From Acidobacteriaceae bacterium (GTDB lineage Bacteria; Acidobacteriota; Terriglobia; Terriglobales; Acidobacteriaceae): a stretch of 63,389 nt of DNA. The notes beneath the pieces are model-generated. The model saw only the letters and a program-made list of their open reading frames with translations. It did not search any database and was not told where the DNA came from. Positions 45,410 through 54,528 of the stretch are shown here, piece after piece (position 1 is the first letter of the stretch; each line of letters begins with the position of its first letter). The position numbers and the translations under genes are program-made. The stretch spans positions 1 to 63,389 of the forward strand of contig JANXZS010000164.1 in the NCBI GenBank assembly GCA_025355385.1, read 5' to 3'.

Positions 45410-45495
45410 TGGTGCGAAAGGGGGGACTCGAACCCCCACGCTTTTAGGGCGCCAGATCCTAAGTCTGGTGCGTCTGCCAATTCCGCCACTCTCGC
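45410..45495 (-). tRNA. tRNA-Leu (anticodon UAG)
   Basis: On the minus strand the sequence folds as a class II tRNA. The acceptor arms GCGAGAG and CTTTCGC pair with one G-T, with discriminator A and encoded CCA. The anticodon arm CCAGA-CTTAGGA-TCTGG has anticodon TAG, and there is a long variable arm and a T arm GGGGG-TTCGAGT-CCCCC. It decodes CUA leucine. It stands at the edge of a degenerate island that starts with a recombinase remnant. Confidence 0.96.
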
Positions 45496-45594
45496 TAAGT
45501 AATTCTAAACCGCTTATTCAGTTTCATATACTTTGAGTCAACGCCTCTAGGCGGAGTGCACCCAGACCTCATCAATCGCACTCCAAAATAACCC

Positions 45595-45985
45595 TCAGCG
45601 ACGAGGCAGTCGACTGCTTCCCAGGGGCATCGGGGCAAAGTGGGCATGTTTCATGGTCCTCTGTATTGTCCCATGATTCAGCAGAGCCGACACCACGGGG
45701 ATGAACACACCCGCCTTGACCAGCCGGGCGGCAAAGGTGTGTCGGTTGCAGTGCCAGTAATAGTCGAGAGTCTTCGCCTTCTCCAGCGCTCGGCTCGAAC
45801 CAGCGCCGCGCCTCGAGCAACGCGAGTAGCGTCGCTAATGGTGAAGATCACGCCCTGCCCGTCACCGGTATTGCGCGAGAAGCGGAAAGCATCCAACCCC
45901 GATGTCGTTCAGCTTCATTGTGGCCGTCTTCCCGCGCTTGCCTTTATACGTGAGGACACGCGAGTCGAAGTCAATGCAAGGCCAC
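45595..45985 (-). pseudogene. tyrosine recombinase (phage-type integrase) C-terminal remnant
   Basis: Minus-strand frames, pieced together over at least three frameshifts, spell the catalytic half of an integrase: 'DSRVLTYKGKRGKTATMKLN', 'DAFRFSRNTGDGQGVIF', 'RRWFE' then 'ALEKAK', and 'YYWHCNRHTFAARLVKAGV'. The HxxR box is intact and 'ALLNHGTIQ' follows, but the nucleophile Tyr of the usual MRYAHL block is replaced ('TMKHAHFAP'). The N-terminal half is absent. Its place next to tRNA-Leu suggests an old integration event. The element can no longer move by this enzyme. Confidence 0.75.
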
Positions 45986-47009
45986 GTTAACCGAAATTAC
46001 GCCGTGGACGCCACGGGCAATCTGGTATCGATGGCAGCCAACTCCAGCTTCGCCGATGCCAGTCCTGAGCACATGAAGCATCTGGCCTCTGGTAAGTTGG
46101 CGTTCACGCCGAGCAGCGACACGTCTGATGTCGCCGGACATGCATAGATCGCTCCTTAGGATGCCCGTATCCAAGGGTGACATCAGTCAACCAGTGGAAG
46201 CTCGATCCCAAGACCAACAAGGCAGTTCCCGACACAAAAATTCCGGCCTACACAAGTGAAAGCCGGAGTCATCACGGGTGGGCAGGCCCGCATGGGGCGT
46301 GGAGCATGAGGCCGCACAGCGCCAGGGTTCGGTGAAGGACTACCTCGTCAACGAGAACACCAAGTCTGAGATCGGTCTGCATCAGGCTGAAGCGGCGAAG
46401 AACTATGCCGAGGCATCCGCGGCCCGCGCTGAAGCTACCATGGCCAAGGCTCCGATGGAGGCGGCCAACTGTGAGACCAACAGCAGGGCGTCAGAAAAGA
46501 CCGTATTGATCTGGACACTCTGTTCTCACGGGGGATGGGGTCCCTCGTGCTACGTGACAAGATTTCGGGCGAGATACAGGCAGACGATCCTACCTGGACC
46601 TCGGGTGACTTCAAGGTCCGCAACAAGGTCAGGACTTCGTCCGCCATCGGTGCTGATCGCACAGGTGTCGCCGAAGCTATCCTTCACAGTGGACTTGCAG
46701 GTGCGGTAACACGCGACTGGGGTCGGTCTCCTGGTCGTCATACCTACCTTGGGAGCTATTCACATTTCAGCTAGGCCTCGGCTGATTCTGGGGCGTTGCG
46801 CGAGACGAGTGTCCTGCTCAACGCGCTGCTAGCTCGATGGTGGCGGAATCGCGCTTACCAGCCTGCGCGCGGTAGTAAGGCGCGGCGGACTGCTGGGACC
46901 TATGGGTTAGCGGGACCCACCGCGTCAACCAGATCATGCTTGAAGAACTGCGTGAGGCGCGGCTGGGAGATCATCCTGCCGATCTTGGGGCTAAAGCAGC
47001 CCTGATCGG
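45986..47009. other. degenerate ~1-kb stretch with gene fragments only
   Basis: No intact gene. A 57-codon plus-strand frame (45976-46147) and an Ala/Glu-rich helical fragment (46338-46480, 'AAKNYAEASAARAEATMAK') look like broken coding matter. So does a frame at 46535-46774. None matches a family I can name. Frames switch repeatedly, as expected for decayed mobile-element cargo. Confidence 0.4.
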
Positions 47010-47606
47010 TCAAGGAAAGAGGCGAATCTTCTTCCATTCGCCGCTTTTCTGGTCAAACAGTATCCGGTCGTGCAGGCGGTCGGGGCCATCGCTCCAGAAC
47101 TCAACACGCTCCATCGCAACGCAGAATCCCTTCCAGTAAACCGGGCGCGGTACTTCGCCGGGGTATTCTTCGGCGAAGTACCGCACATCCTCTTGCAGTT
47201 TTTGTCTGCTGGCAAGTGGCCGGCTTTGCTGAGAAACTGCGGCGCTGATCTGGCTCCGCCGTGACCGACTATGGAAGTAGGCGTCTACTTCGGCATCCGC
47301 AATCGCACCCACTCGTCCCTCCACGCGCACCTGCCTTCGTAGCGACTTCCAATGAAAGCAAAGCGCTGCCTGTGGATTGTGAGCAAGCTCGTTCCCCTTT
47401 TGGCTCTCCGAGTTGGTAAAGAAGGAAAAGCCGCGTTCGTCCACCTGTTTCACCAGTACCATGCGAACACTCGGCTTGCCGTCTGCCGTGGCAGTGGCCA
47501 GCGCCGCAGCATTCGGATCGTTCGGCTCGCTATTTTCGGCCTCGGTCAGCCAAAGCCTGAAAAGTTCAAGCGGTGTCAGCTCTTCCCAATCGCCCCAATC
47601 GCCCAT
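47010..47606 (-). CDS. pdxH: pyridoxamine 5'-phosphate oxidase
   Basis: PdxH oxidises pyridoxine- or pyridoxamine-5'-phosphate to PLP with FMN. It contains 'PNAAALATATADGKPSVRMVLVK' split over residues ~27-50, 'FFTNSESQKGNELAHNPQAALCFHW', 'RQVRVEGRV', 'SRSRRSQISAAVSQQS' and the C-terminal 'RLHDRILF...WKKIRLFP' block. ATG 47606 gives the usual ~200 residues; the open frame to 47750 looks noncoding. It is intact amid degenerate surroundings, with no operon partners. Confidence 0.92.
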   Translation of the reverse strand: MGDWGDWEELTPLELFRLWLTEAENSEPNDPNAAALATATADGKPSVRMVLVKQVDERGFSFFTNSESQKGNELAHNPQAALCFHWKSLRRQVRVEGRVGAIADAEVDAYFHSRSRRSQISAAVSQQSRPLASRQKLQEDVRYFAEEYPGEVPRPVYWKGFCVAMERVEFWSDGPDRLHDRILFDQKSGEWKKIRLFP

Positions 47607-48465
47607 ATAGACATAGTAGCCTTTCCGCCGCCAACACTTGCGACTTAGCCAGCACGGGGCGTTGAGAACGGGGATTAATGTGCGTGAGGTAGATGGGACA
47701 GTATGCGCGGGAAGATGCTGCCGCAGGAAGAAGATTCGTTCAGTTTTCACGTCGGGGACAAGTTGCCGATCGACCTTGCGTTTCGAAAATACGTGCGTCG
47801 ATGGGATACGACTTCCCCAATGAACGAAAACTGGAATCGGTGGTAGGGACAGGAGTGCTGCACATGCGCTCGGAAGACATTTCTAGTCCGTTGTTGTAAT
47901 GCCCAAACCTTCATCGACAGCTTGCCGAAAACTCAGCTTTTGCGTTTTATCTAGGCTTCTCCGAGAACGCAATATGGTGCCGCTGCGTCGGTCATCCTCG
48001 GCGGGCAAGTGTTTGCCGCTGCAATTATGGGTGTTCGCTGACCGCTGATTTCGCAATTATGAAGTAGCCCGCCCTGACCGAGCGGCCTCGAAGTCTTGTC
48101 TGAGCGCGAGCATGGTCTAGGAACGCAGTTGGACTGGAGATGTAGGTGGAGCTTCGAGCGGATAGGCCGGGAGTGGGGTTTAAGGCGGGCACGAGTCAAG
48201 GAGTGGGGCGGAGGCTGGAGTCACCGGCGCGTACTGCGGGAAGCGGTCCGGACTGCAAAACCAGTACGGAGGAAGAAGGCGGTGCGCAATCTTTTGGCAG
48301 TTAGCTGTAGTTTTGCTATCCCCCTGGGGGCAGGTGACAATCTCAGTACCGGGTACCACAGGTATCTAAACGCATACAGATCACATCCTGTTTTTGGATG
48401 ATGCACCTGTTACCTAAGCGTCAAAGATGTAACCAAGAACATATGAAGGTCAGGAGGAAGAACAC
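47607..48465. other. intergenic stretch of ~860 bp, no convincing gene
   Basis: A 47-codon plus-strand frame at 47703-47846 ('MRGKMLPQEEDSFSF' start) is the only ORF with acceptable composition. It lacks homology I know of, so I leave it as a possibility. The remainder shows no gene. The end of the stretch holds the AGGAGG (48452-48457) of the next small gene. Confidence 0.35.
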
Positions 48466-48687
48466 GTGGCAAAGCTAAACAAGCCAGTTCGTAAACGGAT
48501 ACCCGCGACTAAGTTTGCCTTTCTCAACCAACGCAAGGAGCCACTGGAGAATGCCTCTCATGTCCGCAATGCCGTTGCGCGTTCCGGTCAGGTAAAGGAC
48601 GTTTCGGAAGCAGAACGTCCTGCGGCCTGGAAGCGCATGGAGTCTGCAGCAAAGCGATTTGGGGTCGAACTCAAGAAAACCGCATAA
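48466..48687 (+). CDS. small basic protein, DUF6582-like
   Basis: The 73-residue protein starts at GTG with a strong AGGAGG eight bases upstream. It is Lys/Arg-rich. The pattern 'ATKFAFLNQRKEPLENASHVRNAVAR' (split) followed by 'SEAERPAAWKRMESAAKRFGVEL' matches the small DUF6582 family, which is often seen near prophage or mobile DNA. Its function is unknown. Confidence 0.65.
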   Translation: MAKLNKPVRKRIPATKFAFLNQRKEPLENASHVRNAVARSGQVKDVSEAERPAAWKRMESAAKRFGVELKKTA

Positions 48688-49622
48688 GGAGCGACCAGCG
48701 ACAAGAACGTTGACGTCAGCAGCGTATGACAGACCCCGCGCTCCAACGCGGCGGGGGAGCTTTGAAAAGCTTAGCGAACGGCCCTCTTCAGTTTCCGCGC
48801 TGGTGCACAGTTGATATTTGGCCGGCGTGGGTCCAACGCGCGCAGGTACTGGAGACCTCACTTAAAAATCAGTTCCGAACTACTTCTCCGTGAAGACAGA
48901 GGCGCATATTCCATTCGGTGGAACGTCTGATCTTCCTGGACGAGAGTGGTGTGATCACCTCGATGACGCGGCTCTGTGCGCGTGCCGTATCCACAGGTGA
49001 TCTCCAAGGGCCTTTGCCTCCCGGTCGAACTAAAAAGTGCCAAAAGCATCGAAGGTGAGCTTGCCATCCGCTTTGTATCCCCGGCCCTCGATAATTTTCA
49101 ATGCCGGTCTATTGATTCGGGAAAGTAAACTGGTTGCTACGATTTTATAAAGCTCTACGGCACGCTTCGTCCCGATGTTTCCGCGCCATTATGGAAGCTT
49201 CTTTGCGGGAAGGGATTCCGGTGGTGGGACACGTCAACCGGCAAATGGGTGCATTTTGGGACGAGCGAGAAAAGGTGAAGCGGGCTACAGCCGAGACTAG
49301 TAAGAACGCAGAGAAAGTCAAGGTCGTCAAAGCGGAGGTTGTAAAACTTAGGATAGTGGTGATCGACAGTCGCCCGCACTTTGTAAACGAGTTCAGTGCA
49401 CATCGCGTGAAAGCCCGCGTGCTGGCTGACGAGATGGCACTGACCGCATACTTCTTTGCGCGTGATCTAGTCACGAGTGCTCGTACCAAGGGTGCCTCCC
49501 TCTGAGCAAACTTTGACCAAGATTCCCATTTCGCTTCCCGTAGCCTCGCAGATATACTCCCGGTCAACGTAATCGAAAATGCTTGTGGGTGAGTGCGCCG
49601 GTTTGGTTTGTCCGGGTCAGTT
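48688..49622. other. degenerate stretch without a convincing gene
   Basis: A GC-rich hairpin-like CCCCGCG/CGCGGcGGGG sits at ~48737-48760 after the small gene, without a T-run. A 123-codon frame at 49134-49505 has a Lys/Glu-rich centre but no recognisable domain and poor start context. I do not call it. Confidence 0.35.
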
Positions 49623-49764
49623 GACGTGGTGATCATACAAAGCGAGCATGACGAATTCATCAAACGCGAACACGCCGAATATCTCGCTGGAAGCATTCAG
49701 AACGCGAGTTCATCGTCCGCAACGCCTTGAGCAGTTGAGGAGCGATCTCATTCCGCGGACGTAA
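49623..49764 (+). pseudogene. alpha/beta-hydrolase C-terminal remnant
   Basis: The frame 'VVIIQSEHDEFIKREHAEYL' is the characteristic segment around the acid residue of a small alpha/beta-hydrolase subgroup. After 'AGSIQNA' the frame breaks, and the tail 'HRPQRLEQLRSDLIPRT' continues in another frame, with the block holding the catalytic His deleted. Only ~45 codons remain, so it is a gene relic. Confidence 0.5.
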
Positions 49765-49846
49765 GGCACGCGACGTCTTCCATTGCGACGACGTAATATC
49801 CAAAAGCATTTATGAACACAAATATTGCATTGATGGGCACTGTGCG

Positions 49847-49868
49847 ATACCATCCATGTGGATGGTAT
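49847..49868. promoter_or_regulatory. 22-bp palindrome over the regulator start, candidate autoregulatory operator
   Basis: ATACCATCCA (49847-49856) and TGGATGGTAT (49859-49868) are perfect 10-bp arms with a TG centre. The palindrome overlaps the possible GTG/ATG starts (49858, 49867) and ends 4 bp before ATG 49873 of the ribbon-helix-helix gene. RHH dimers bind exactly such symmetric sites, so negative autoregulation of the two-gene unit is likely. Confidence 0.65.
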
Positions 49869-49872
49869 GTGG

Positions 49873-50286
49873 ATGGCGCACCCTCAGGAAATATCAAAGG
49901 TCGGCGCGACTGAAAAGCTGACGATTAATCTCGGTGTGGTCGATCTAGGTCAGATTGACCTTCTGGTGCAGGAGGGCTTCTATTCCAATCGCACTGATCT
50001 GATCCGAACCGCAATTCGCACGCAGCTATCGGTTCATGCCGATGAGGTGAAGAAGACGGTCGCGCGCCGCACCCTTACGGTGGGCCTGCGAGATTTCAGC
50101 TGCGCTGACCTCGAGCGAGCACAGGCCGCTGGTGAAATGCTGCACATTCAGGTGGTCGGCCTGGCGCGCATCGCTGACGACGTCTCGCCCGAATTGGCCC
50201 GCGCCACCATTCAATCCGTCGTTGTTTTGGGCGCATTTCACGCCAACGCTGCGGTGCGAGCTGCACTCGCCGATCGCATTCTTTGA
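49873..50286 (+). CDS. ribbon-helix-helix (CopG-type) transcriptional regulator
   Basis: The 137-residue protein has an N-terminal RHH motif: 'EKLTINLGVVDLGQIDLLVQEG' (split: strand then helix) and 'FYSNRTDLIRTAIRTQL' (~residues 15-58). The C-terminal half (~70-137, 'FSCADLERAQAAGEMLHIQVVGLARIADDVSPELA') is a family-specific domain. It precedes the PHB-depolymerase-type esterase gene by 25 bp; this pairing recurs in proteobacteria. A palindrome covers its start. Start choice among 49858, 49867 and 49873 is uncertain. Confidence 0.8.
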   Translation: MAHPQEISKVGATEKLTINLGVVDLGQIDLLVQEGFYSNRTDLIRTAIRTQLSVHADEVKKTVARRTLTVGLRDFSCADLERAQAAGEMLHIQVVGLARIADDVSPELARATIQSVVVLGAFHANAAVRAALADRIL

Positions 50287-50311
50287 TGTCCTCATTTCTT
50301 GGAGATTTACT

Positions 50312-51523
50312 GTGAACCTAATCGATGCCTTGTCTGCCCAAACTTCTCTGAATGAATCAGCGCCCTGCGCGCGGTCGTTCGATGTGGGTGGAATCACTGA
50401 CACAATTCAACGTGCGCTCGCGTCGACGGGACTGGACACGCAGTCCGGACCGATGAAGGGCGTCACCGACACGGTCCACCAAGCGCTATCACGCGCAGGA
50501 CTAACCCAACGCTCCGCCGCAACGGATCCGCAAGGCGCGATCGTCGCGGGCGCCTCTCGCGGGATTTTCACGCCGGATAGCCACATGGATTCCCCACGGT
50601 TCGGGCGGACGGCACCCGCCGAACAGACATATCCCGGTGTGTTTGTCAGCCGGTCGTTCACCAACGATGCCGGTACGCGCACTTACAAGCTCTACATCCC
50701 TGCTAGCTATTTAGAGCAATCGGGCGAAAGGGTGCCACTGGTGGTGATGCTGCATGGATGCACGCAATCGCCGGACGACTTCGCTGCTGGCACGCGCATG
50801 AATGAGCTTGCCGAAAAGCATGGTTTCCTGGTGGCCTATCCCGCCCAGGCCCCCAATGCAAACGGATCGAAGTGCTGGAACTGGTTCCGGGCGGAAGATC
50901 AGAGTCGTGACCGCGGCGAGCCTTCGCTCATTGCCGGTATCACGCGCGAGGTTGCATCGAGCTATCGGGTCGATGAGCGCCGCATCTTTGTAGCTGGACT
51001 GTCGGCCGGGGCTGCTATGGCGGTAATTCTCGGCGCCACCTACCCTGAGCTTTATGCTGGCGTCGGCGCGCATTCAGGTTTGCCTTATGGCGCCGCTCAC
51101 GATATGTCTTCTGCATTTAATGCAATGCAAGGCGGTATGGCTCCTACTGGCGAGCGAAATCCGCTGGCACCACAGACGCCGCACCGGCGCCGATTTGCGC
51201 AATCAGTGCCAACCATCGTCTTCCATGGGGACTGTGACCGTACGGTGGATGCACGAAACGGCACCGCGATCGTCGAGCAGGCAACTATGGTTGGCACGGG
51301 TGAAATGCGCCTCCGTGCCAGTGTGGATGAAGTTGCGGCGTCTGATGGCCGCAGCTTCATTCGTACCGTTTATGCAGATATGACAAATCAACCGGTCGTC
51401 GAGCACTGGGTGATCCACGGAGCCGGTCACGCATGGTCAGGTGGCAGTTCGAGGGGATCGTTCACCGACGCTCGTGGTCCTGATGCTTCGGTTGAAATGA
51501 TCCGATTTTTCTATTGGCAATAG
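50312..51523 (+). CDS. PHB depolymerase-family esterase (PhaZ-like)
   Basis: The 403-residue protein starts at GTG 50312 with GGAGA seven bases upstream. Residues ~27-64 hold two copies of a 15-residue motif ('GITDTIQRALASTGL' and 'GVTDTVHQALSRAGL'). The catalytic domain (~105-400) is an alpha/beta hydrolase of the LpqC/PhaZ esterase class: oxyanion region 'LVVMLHGCTQSPDDFA', nucleophile S231 in 'GLSAGAAMA', 'FHGDCDRTVD' (acid) and 'HGAGHAWSGG' (His). There is no signal peptide, so it is probably intracellular. The natural substrate (polyhydroxyalkanoate or another ester) is not certain. Confidence 0.85.
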   Translation: MNLIDALSAQTSLNESAPCARSFDVGGITDTIQRALASTGLDTQSGPMKGVTDTVHQALSRAGLTQRSAATDPQGAIVAGASRGIFTPDSHMDSPRFGRTAPAEQTYPGVFVSRSFTNDAGTRTYKLYIPASYLEQSGERVPLVVMLHGCTQSPDDFAAGTRMNELAEKHGFLVAYPAQAPNANGSKCWNWFRAEDQSRDRGEPSLIAGITREVASSYRVDERRIFVAGLSAGAAMAVILGATYPELYAGVGAHSGLPYGAAHDMSSAFNAMQGGMAPTGERNPLAPQTPHRRRFAQSVPTIVFHGDCDRTVDARNGTAIVEQATMVGTGEMRLRASVDEVAASDGRSFIRTVYADMTNQPVVEHWVIHGAGHAWSGGSSRGSFTDARGPDASVEMIRFFYWQ

Positions 51524-51588
51524 CATGCGGGTACTACTCACCTGGCCTTGAACTTTGGATACGACTGAGCAGCATTTTTCTATCCGGG

Positions 51589-52062
51589 CTAGGCACTCAA
51601 CTGTTTGCGCAGCAACACGATTTGCCCCAGGTGATAGCTCGTGTGATCTGCGGCGAGGAGTACTTCGTGGAGGAGCGTCTGGCCTTCTCCCCACGGAATT
51701 CGGGCATACAGATTCGATTCTTCGTCCTTTATCAAATGCTCGAACGACGCGAGTCCGGCAAGGACTGCGGCGACTGACTTGTCCCATTCTCCGGCGCTGG
51801 CAGACGCTTCCTCTTTGGGCCAATAGGCCTCCGGCCATTTGGGGGCTACATAGTGGGGATTCGTGCAGAACTCCAGAAGATCATCGAGAGCGACGCGGAT
51901 GTGTTCCAGCAATTGCCAGGCATTGTGGGGCGATCCATCTGGCTTGAGCGAGCGCTTTTCCTCGGGAAAGTTATCGAGGACAGTACGGGCATCGGCGTGA
52001 GCACTTCCGCCGCGAACCAGTTCGATCAATTGTTCGCGCAGTATTGCGTCTTCAGCAGGCAT
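51589..52062 (-). CDS. DinB-family protein
   Basis: The 157-residue four-helix bundle is of the DinB/YfiT metal-binding superfamily. The three His ligands expected are visible: one in 'NAWQLLEHIRVALDDLL' (~residue 53) and two in 'LLAADHTSYHLGQIVLLR' (~138-150). Many members are thiol-dependent transferases (bacillithiol or mycothiol type), but this one's reaction cannot be assigned. It is 32 bp downstream of murA and probably the last gene of that operon. Confidence 0.85.
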   Translation of the reverse strand: MPAEDAILREQLIELVRGGSAHADARTVLDNFPEEKRSLKPDGSPHNAWQLLEHIRVALDDLLEFCTNPHYVAPKWPEAYWPKEEASASAGEWDKSVAAVLAGLASFEHLIKDEESNLYARIPWGEGQTLLHEVLLAADHTSYHLGQIVLLRKQLSA

Positions 52063-52094
52063 GAAGTCTCCTTTGCGGCTTGAGATGCATGGCC

Positions 52095-53402
52095 CTAGTT
52101 CTCAACCTCGACGGTTTCGCGGCGGGAGTTGAAGACGTTACCCATGCGGCGAATCTGGGCTCCTACGCCGCGCAGCTTTTCTTCGATGCGCTCGTAGCCT
52201 CGATCCATGTGGTACACGCGGTCGAGGATCGACTCTCCATCGGCCACCAATGCCGCCAGCACGAGGGAAGCTGAGGCGCGCAGATCGGAACACATCACCG
52301 CTGCCGCAGAGAGCGGAGTTTTGCCGCGAACCGTGGCCGTGCGCCCGTCGAGCTTGATGTTCGCGCCCATGCGAACCAGCTCCTGTACATGCATAAAGCG
52401 GTTTTCGAAGATGTTTTCCTTAACCACGGAGGAGCCTTCGGCCTGCGTCAGCAGCGCCATATATTGTGCCTGCATGTCAGTGGGAAAGCCGGGATATTCT
52501 TCTGTCGAAATGTCCGCGCTCCTCAAATTGCCTTCACTGCGCACGCGGATCGAGTCTTCGCTCAGGGTGTCGATCCGTGCGCCGCACTCTTCGAGCTTGT
52601 CGATGACACTAGAGAGATGTGCAGGGTTGCAGTTTGCCACGCAGAGGTCGCCGCCAGTGATTACTCCGGCGACGAGGAAGGTTCCTGCTTCGATGCGGTC
52701 CGGGTTGATGCGATGGCGCGCTCCGTGCAGCGTTTCAACGCCCTTGACGCGAATGGTCGAAGTACCCGCACCCTCGATCCTGGCGCCCATGGCGACGAGC
52801 AGCGTGGCAAGGTCGGTGACCTCGGGCTCGCGGGCACAATTCTCCATCAGCGTGTCACCCTCAGCGAGCACGGCGGCCATTAGCAGGTCTTCAGTGCCTG
52901 TGACGGTGATCTTATCGAAGATCAGATGCGCCCCCTTAAGACGTTGCGCGCGCGCTTCCAGGTACCCGTGCTGCTGCACGATGATCGCGCCCATCTGTTC
53001 CAGGGCCTTGATGTGCAGATCGATGGGGCGTCCTCCGATGGCACATCCCCCGGGCATGGCTACGCGGGCCAGGCCGGTGCGCGCGATCAGCGGGCCCAGC
53101 ACCAGCGAGGATGCCCGCATCGTTTTGACAATCTCATATTTGGCGACCGGATCAGAGAGCAGGCGGCAACTGATCGTAGTGCGGTGCTGCGCGCGTCCGT
53201 AACCAAGCTCGACTTCTGCGCCCATGGAGACGAGCAATTTGCGCTGGGTTTCAATGTCCCGGACCTGGGGGATGTTCTCCAGAATCACTTCATCGTCGGT
53301 GAGGATGGCGGCCGCCATGCAGGGAAGGGCAGAGTTCTTTGCGCCGCTCACGCGGATAGTGCCAAGCAGCGGATTGCCGCCGCGAATTACGAACTTGTCC
53401 AT
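52095..53402 (-). CDS. murA: UDP-N-acetylglucosamine 1-carboxyvinyltransferase
   Basis: MurA performs the first committed step of peptidoglycan synthesis, adding enolpyruvate to UDP-GlcNAc. ATG 53402 gives 435 residues. K22-N23 ('SGAKNSALP') and the active-site loop cysteine C120 ('MPGGCAIGGRP') are present. That Cys is the residue alkylated by fosfomycin, so the enzyme should be sensitive. The gene lies 58 bp after murQ, which couples recycling and synthesis. Confidence 0.97.
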   Translation of the reverse strand: MDKFVIRGGNPLLGTIRVSGAKNSALPCMAAAILTDDEVILENIPQVRDIETQRKLLVSMGAEVELGYGRAQHRTTISCRLLSDPVAKYEIVKTMRASSLVLGPLIARTGLARVAMPGGCAIGGRPIDLHIKALEQMGAIIVQQHGYLEARAQRLKGAHLIFDKITVTGTEDLLMAAVLAEGDTLMENCAREPEVTDLATLLVAMGARIEGAGTSTIRVKGVETLHGARHRINPDRIEAGTFLVAGVITGGDLCVANCNPAHLSSVIDKLEECGARIDTLSEDSIRVRSEGNLRSADISTEEYPGFPTDMQAQYMALLTQAEGSSVVKENIFENRFMHVQELVRMGANIKLDGRTATVRGKTPLSAAAVMCSDLRASASLVLAALVADGESILDRVYHMDRGYERIEEKLRGVGAQIRRMGNVFNSRRETVEVEN

Positions 53403-53460
53403 CAGCCTGCCGTTTCTTCCATGAGCATTGCCGCTGCGACGCTGACTGCGTCTGCCAGTT

Positions 53461-54432
53461 CTACAGCTCGAGGGTTGTGTCTTCGATAGCGAGGCGGACG
53501 TTGCCATCGGATTTGGCCAGGCGGCGGACTGCTTCCGGTTTATCGACTTTTGCCTTCAACATCACGAGTGCCACGGGGACACTGCGGCCTGCGGACTTGA
53601 TGGTGCCCACGGCTGTCTCGCGATCGATCTTGCAAGCGCGCATCAGCATATTGATGCCTCGCTCGACGAGTTTGGAGTTCTGCATGTGCACGTTCACCAT
53701 GAGGTTTTCATACACATAACCAAGCCGCGTCATGGCTCCGGTGGTGATCATGTTCAAAATCATCTTCTGCGCGGTAGAGGCCTTCATCCGAGTGGACCCG
53801 GAGACGACCTCGGGGCCTACTTCCGCAACAACGGTAATGTCGGCTACGGCGGAGAGTGGAGTGTTGAGGTTACATGTAACGGCGGCTGTAACGGCACCGC
53901 GGGCGCGGGCGTAAGCCACTGCGGCTACCACGTAAGGAGTGCGGCCGCTGGCGGACAGGCCGACAACTATGTCTTTGCGGGTCGGGCGTCTGCGGGCGAT
54001 ATCGCGCTGGCCCAACTCTTCCGAATCCTCGTTCACTTCCACCGCCGAAGCCAGCGCTTTGGGGCCACCGGCCATGATGTATTGCACCTGTTGCGGAGCA
54101 GTGGAGTAGCTGGGCGGGCACTCTGACGCGTCAAGGGCTGCGATGCGACCGCTTGATCCCGCTCCAATATAGATCAGGCGTCCGCCGTCGCGCAGACTTC
54201 GAGCGACTGCATCCATCACCAGGGCAATCTCCGGGAGGGCTCTCTTAACGGCACCGGCGACTTTTGAATCTTCATGGTTGATGATGCGGGCGATGTCGAG
54301 GGCGGATTTTGTGTCAAATCCCTGCGAAGCCTCGTTGGCACCCTCAGTCGAGAGGCCCTGGAGATTGTTAGCCGAATCCTGTGGTTTCTCTGCACCGCCG
54401 GAATCCGTATGTGAGGTCATGATGCTAGCCAT
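53461..54432 (-). CDS. murQ: N-acetylmuramic acid 6-phosphate etherase
   Basis: MurQ cleaves the lactyl ether of MurNAc-6-phosphate, giving GlcNAc-6-P during wall recycling. The SIS fold is clear: 'GRLIYIGAGSSGRIAALDASECPPSY' (split, residues ~85-110), 'DIVVGLSASGRTPYVVAA' (~153), and 'EVVSGSTRMKASTAQKMILNM' (~207). It sits between a beta-lactamase-fold hydrolase gene and murA. An E. coli parallel is murQ with the downstream penicillin-binding-type gene yfeW. Confidence 0.95.
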   Translation of the reverse strand: MASIMTSHTDSGGAEKPQDSANNLQGLSTEGANEASQGFDTKSALDIARIINHEDSKVAGAVKRALPEIALVMDAVARSLRDGGRLIYIGAGSSGRIAALDASECPPSYSTAPQQVQYIMAGGPKALASAVEVNEDSEELGQRDIARRRPTRKDIVVGLSASGRTPYVVAAVAYARARGAVTAAVTCNLNTPLSAVADITVVAEVGPEVVSGSTRMKASTAQKMILNMITTGAMTRLGYVYENLMVNVHMQNSKLVERGINMLMRACKIDRETAVGTIKSAGRSVPVALVMLKAKVDKPEAVRRLAKSDGNVRLAIEDTTLEL

Positions 54433-54528
54433 TGTGATTTATCCCCAAGTCTGCCTAATTACAATTCTAGCGTCATCCTGTCTTGTCTTGAAGGTGAATT
54501 TTGCATGGGGAACTCAGAGTCAACATTT

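Noticed and set aside
47703-47846. 47-codon plus-strand ORF upstream of pdxH
   Set aside because: Reasonable composition but no homology or clear ribosome site. Kept as a possibility within the intergenic entry only.
49134-49505. 123-codon plus-strand ORF
   Set aside because: No recognisable domain, no ribosome site, surrounded by gene relics; a similarly long minus-strand frame covers the same bases.
52207-53202. 331-codon plus-strand ORF opposite murA
   Set aside because: Ser/Arg-rich composition typical of the antisense of a GC-rich gene; murA is unambiguous.
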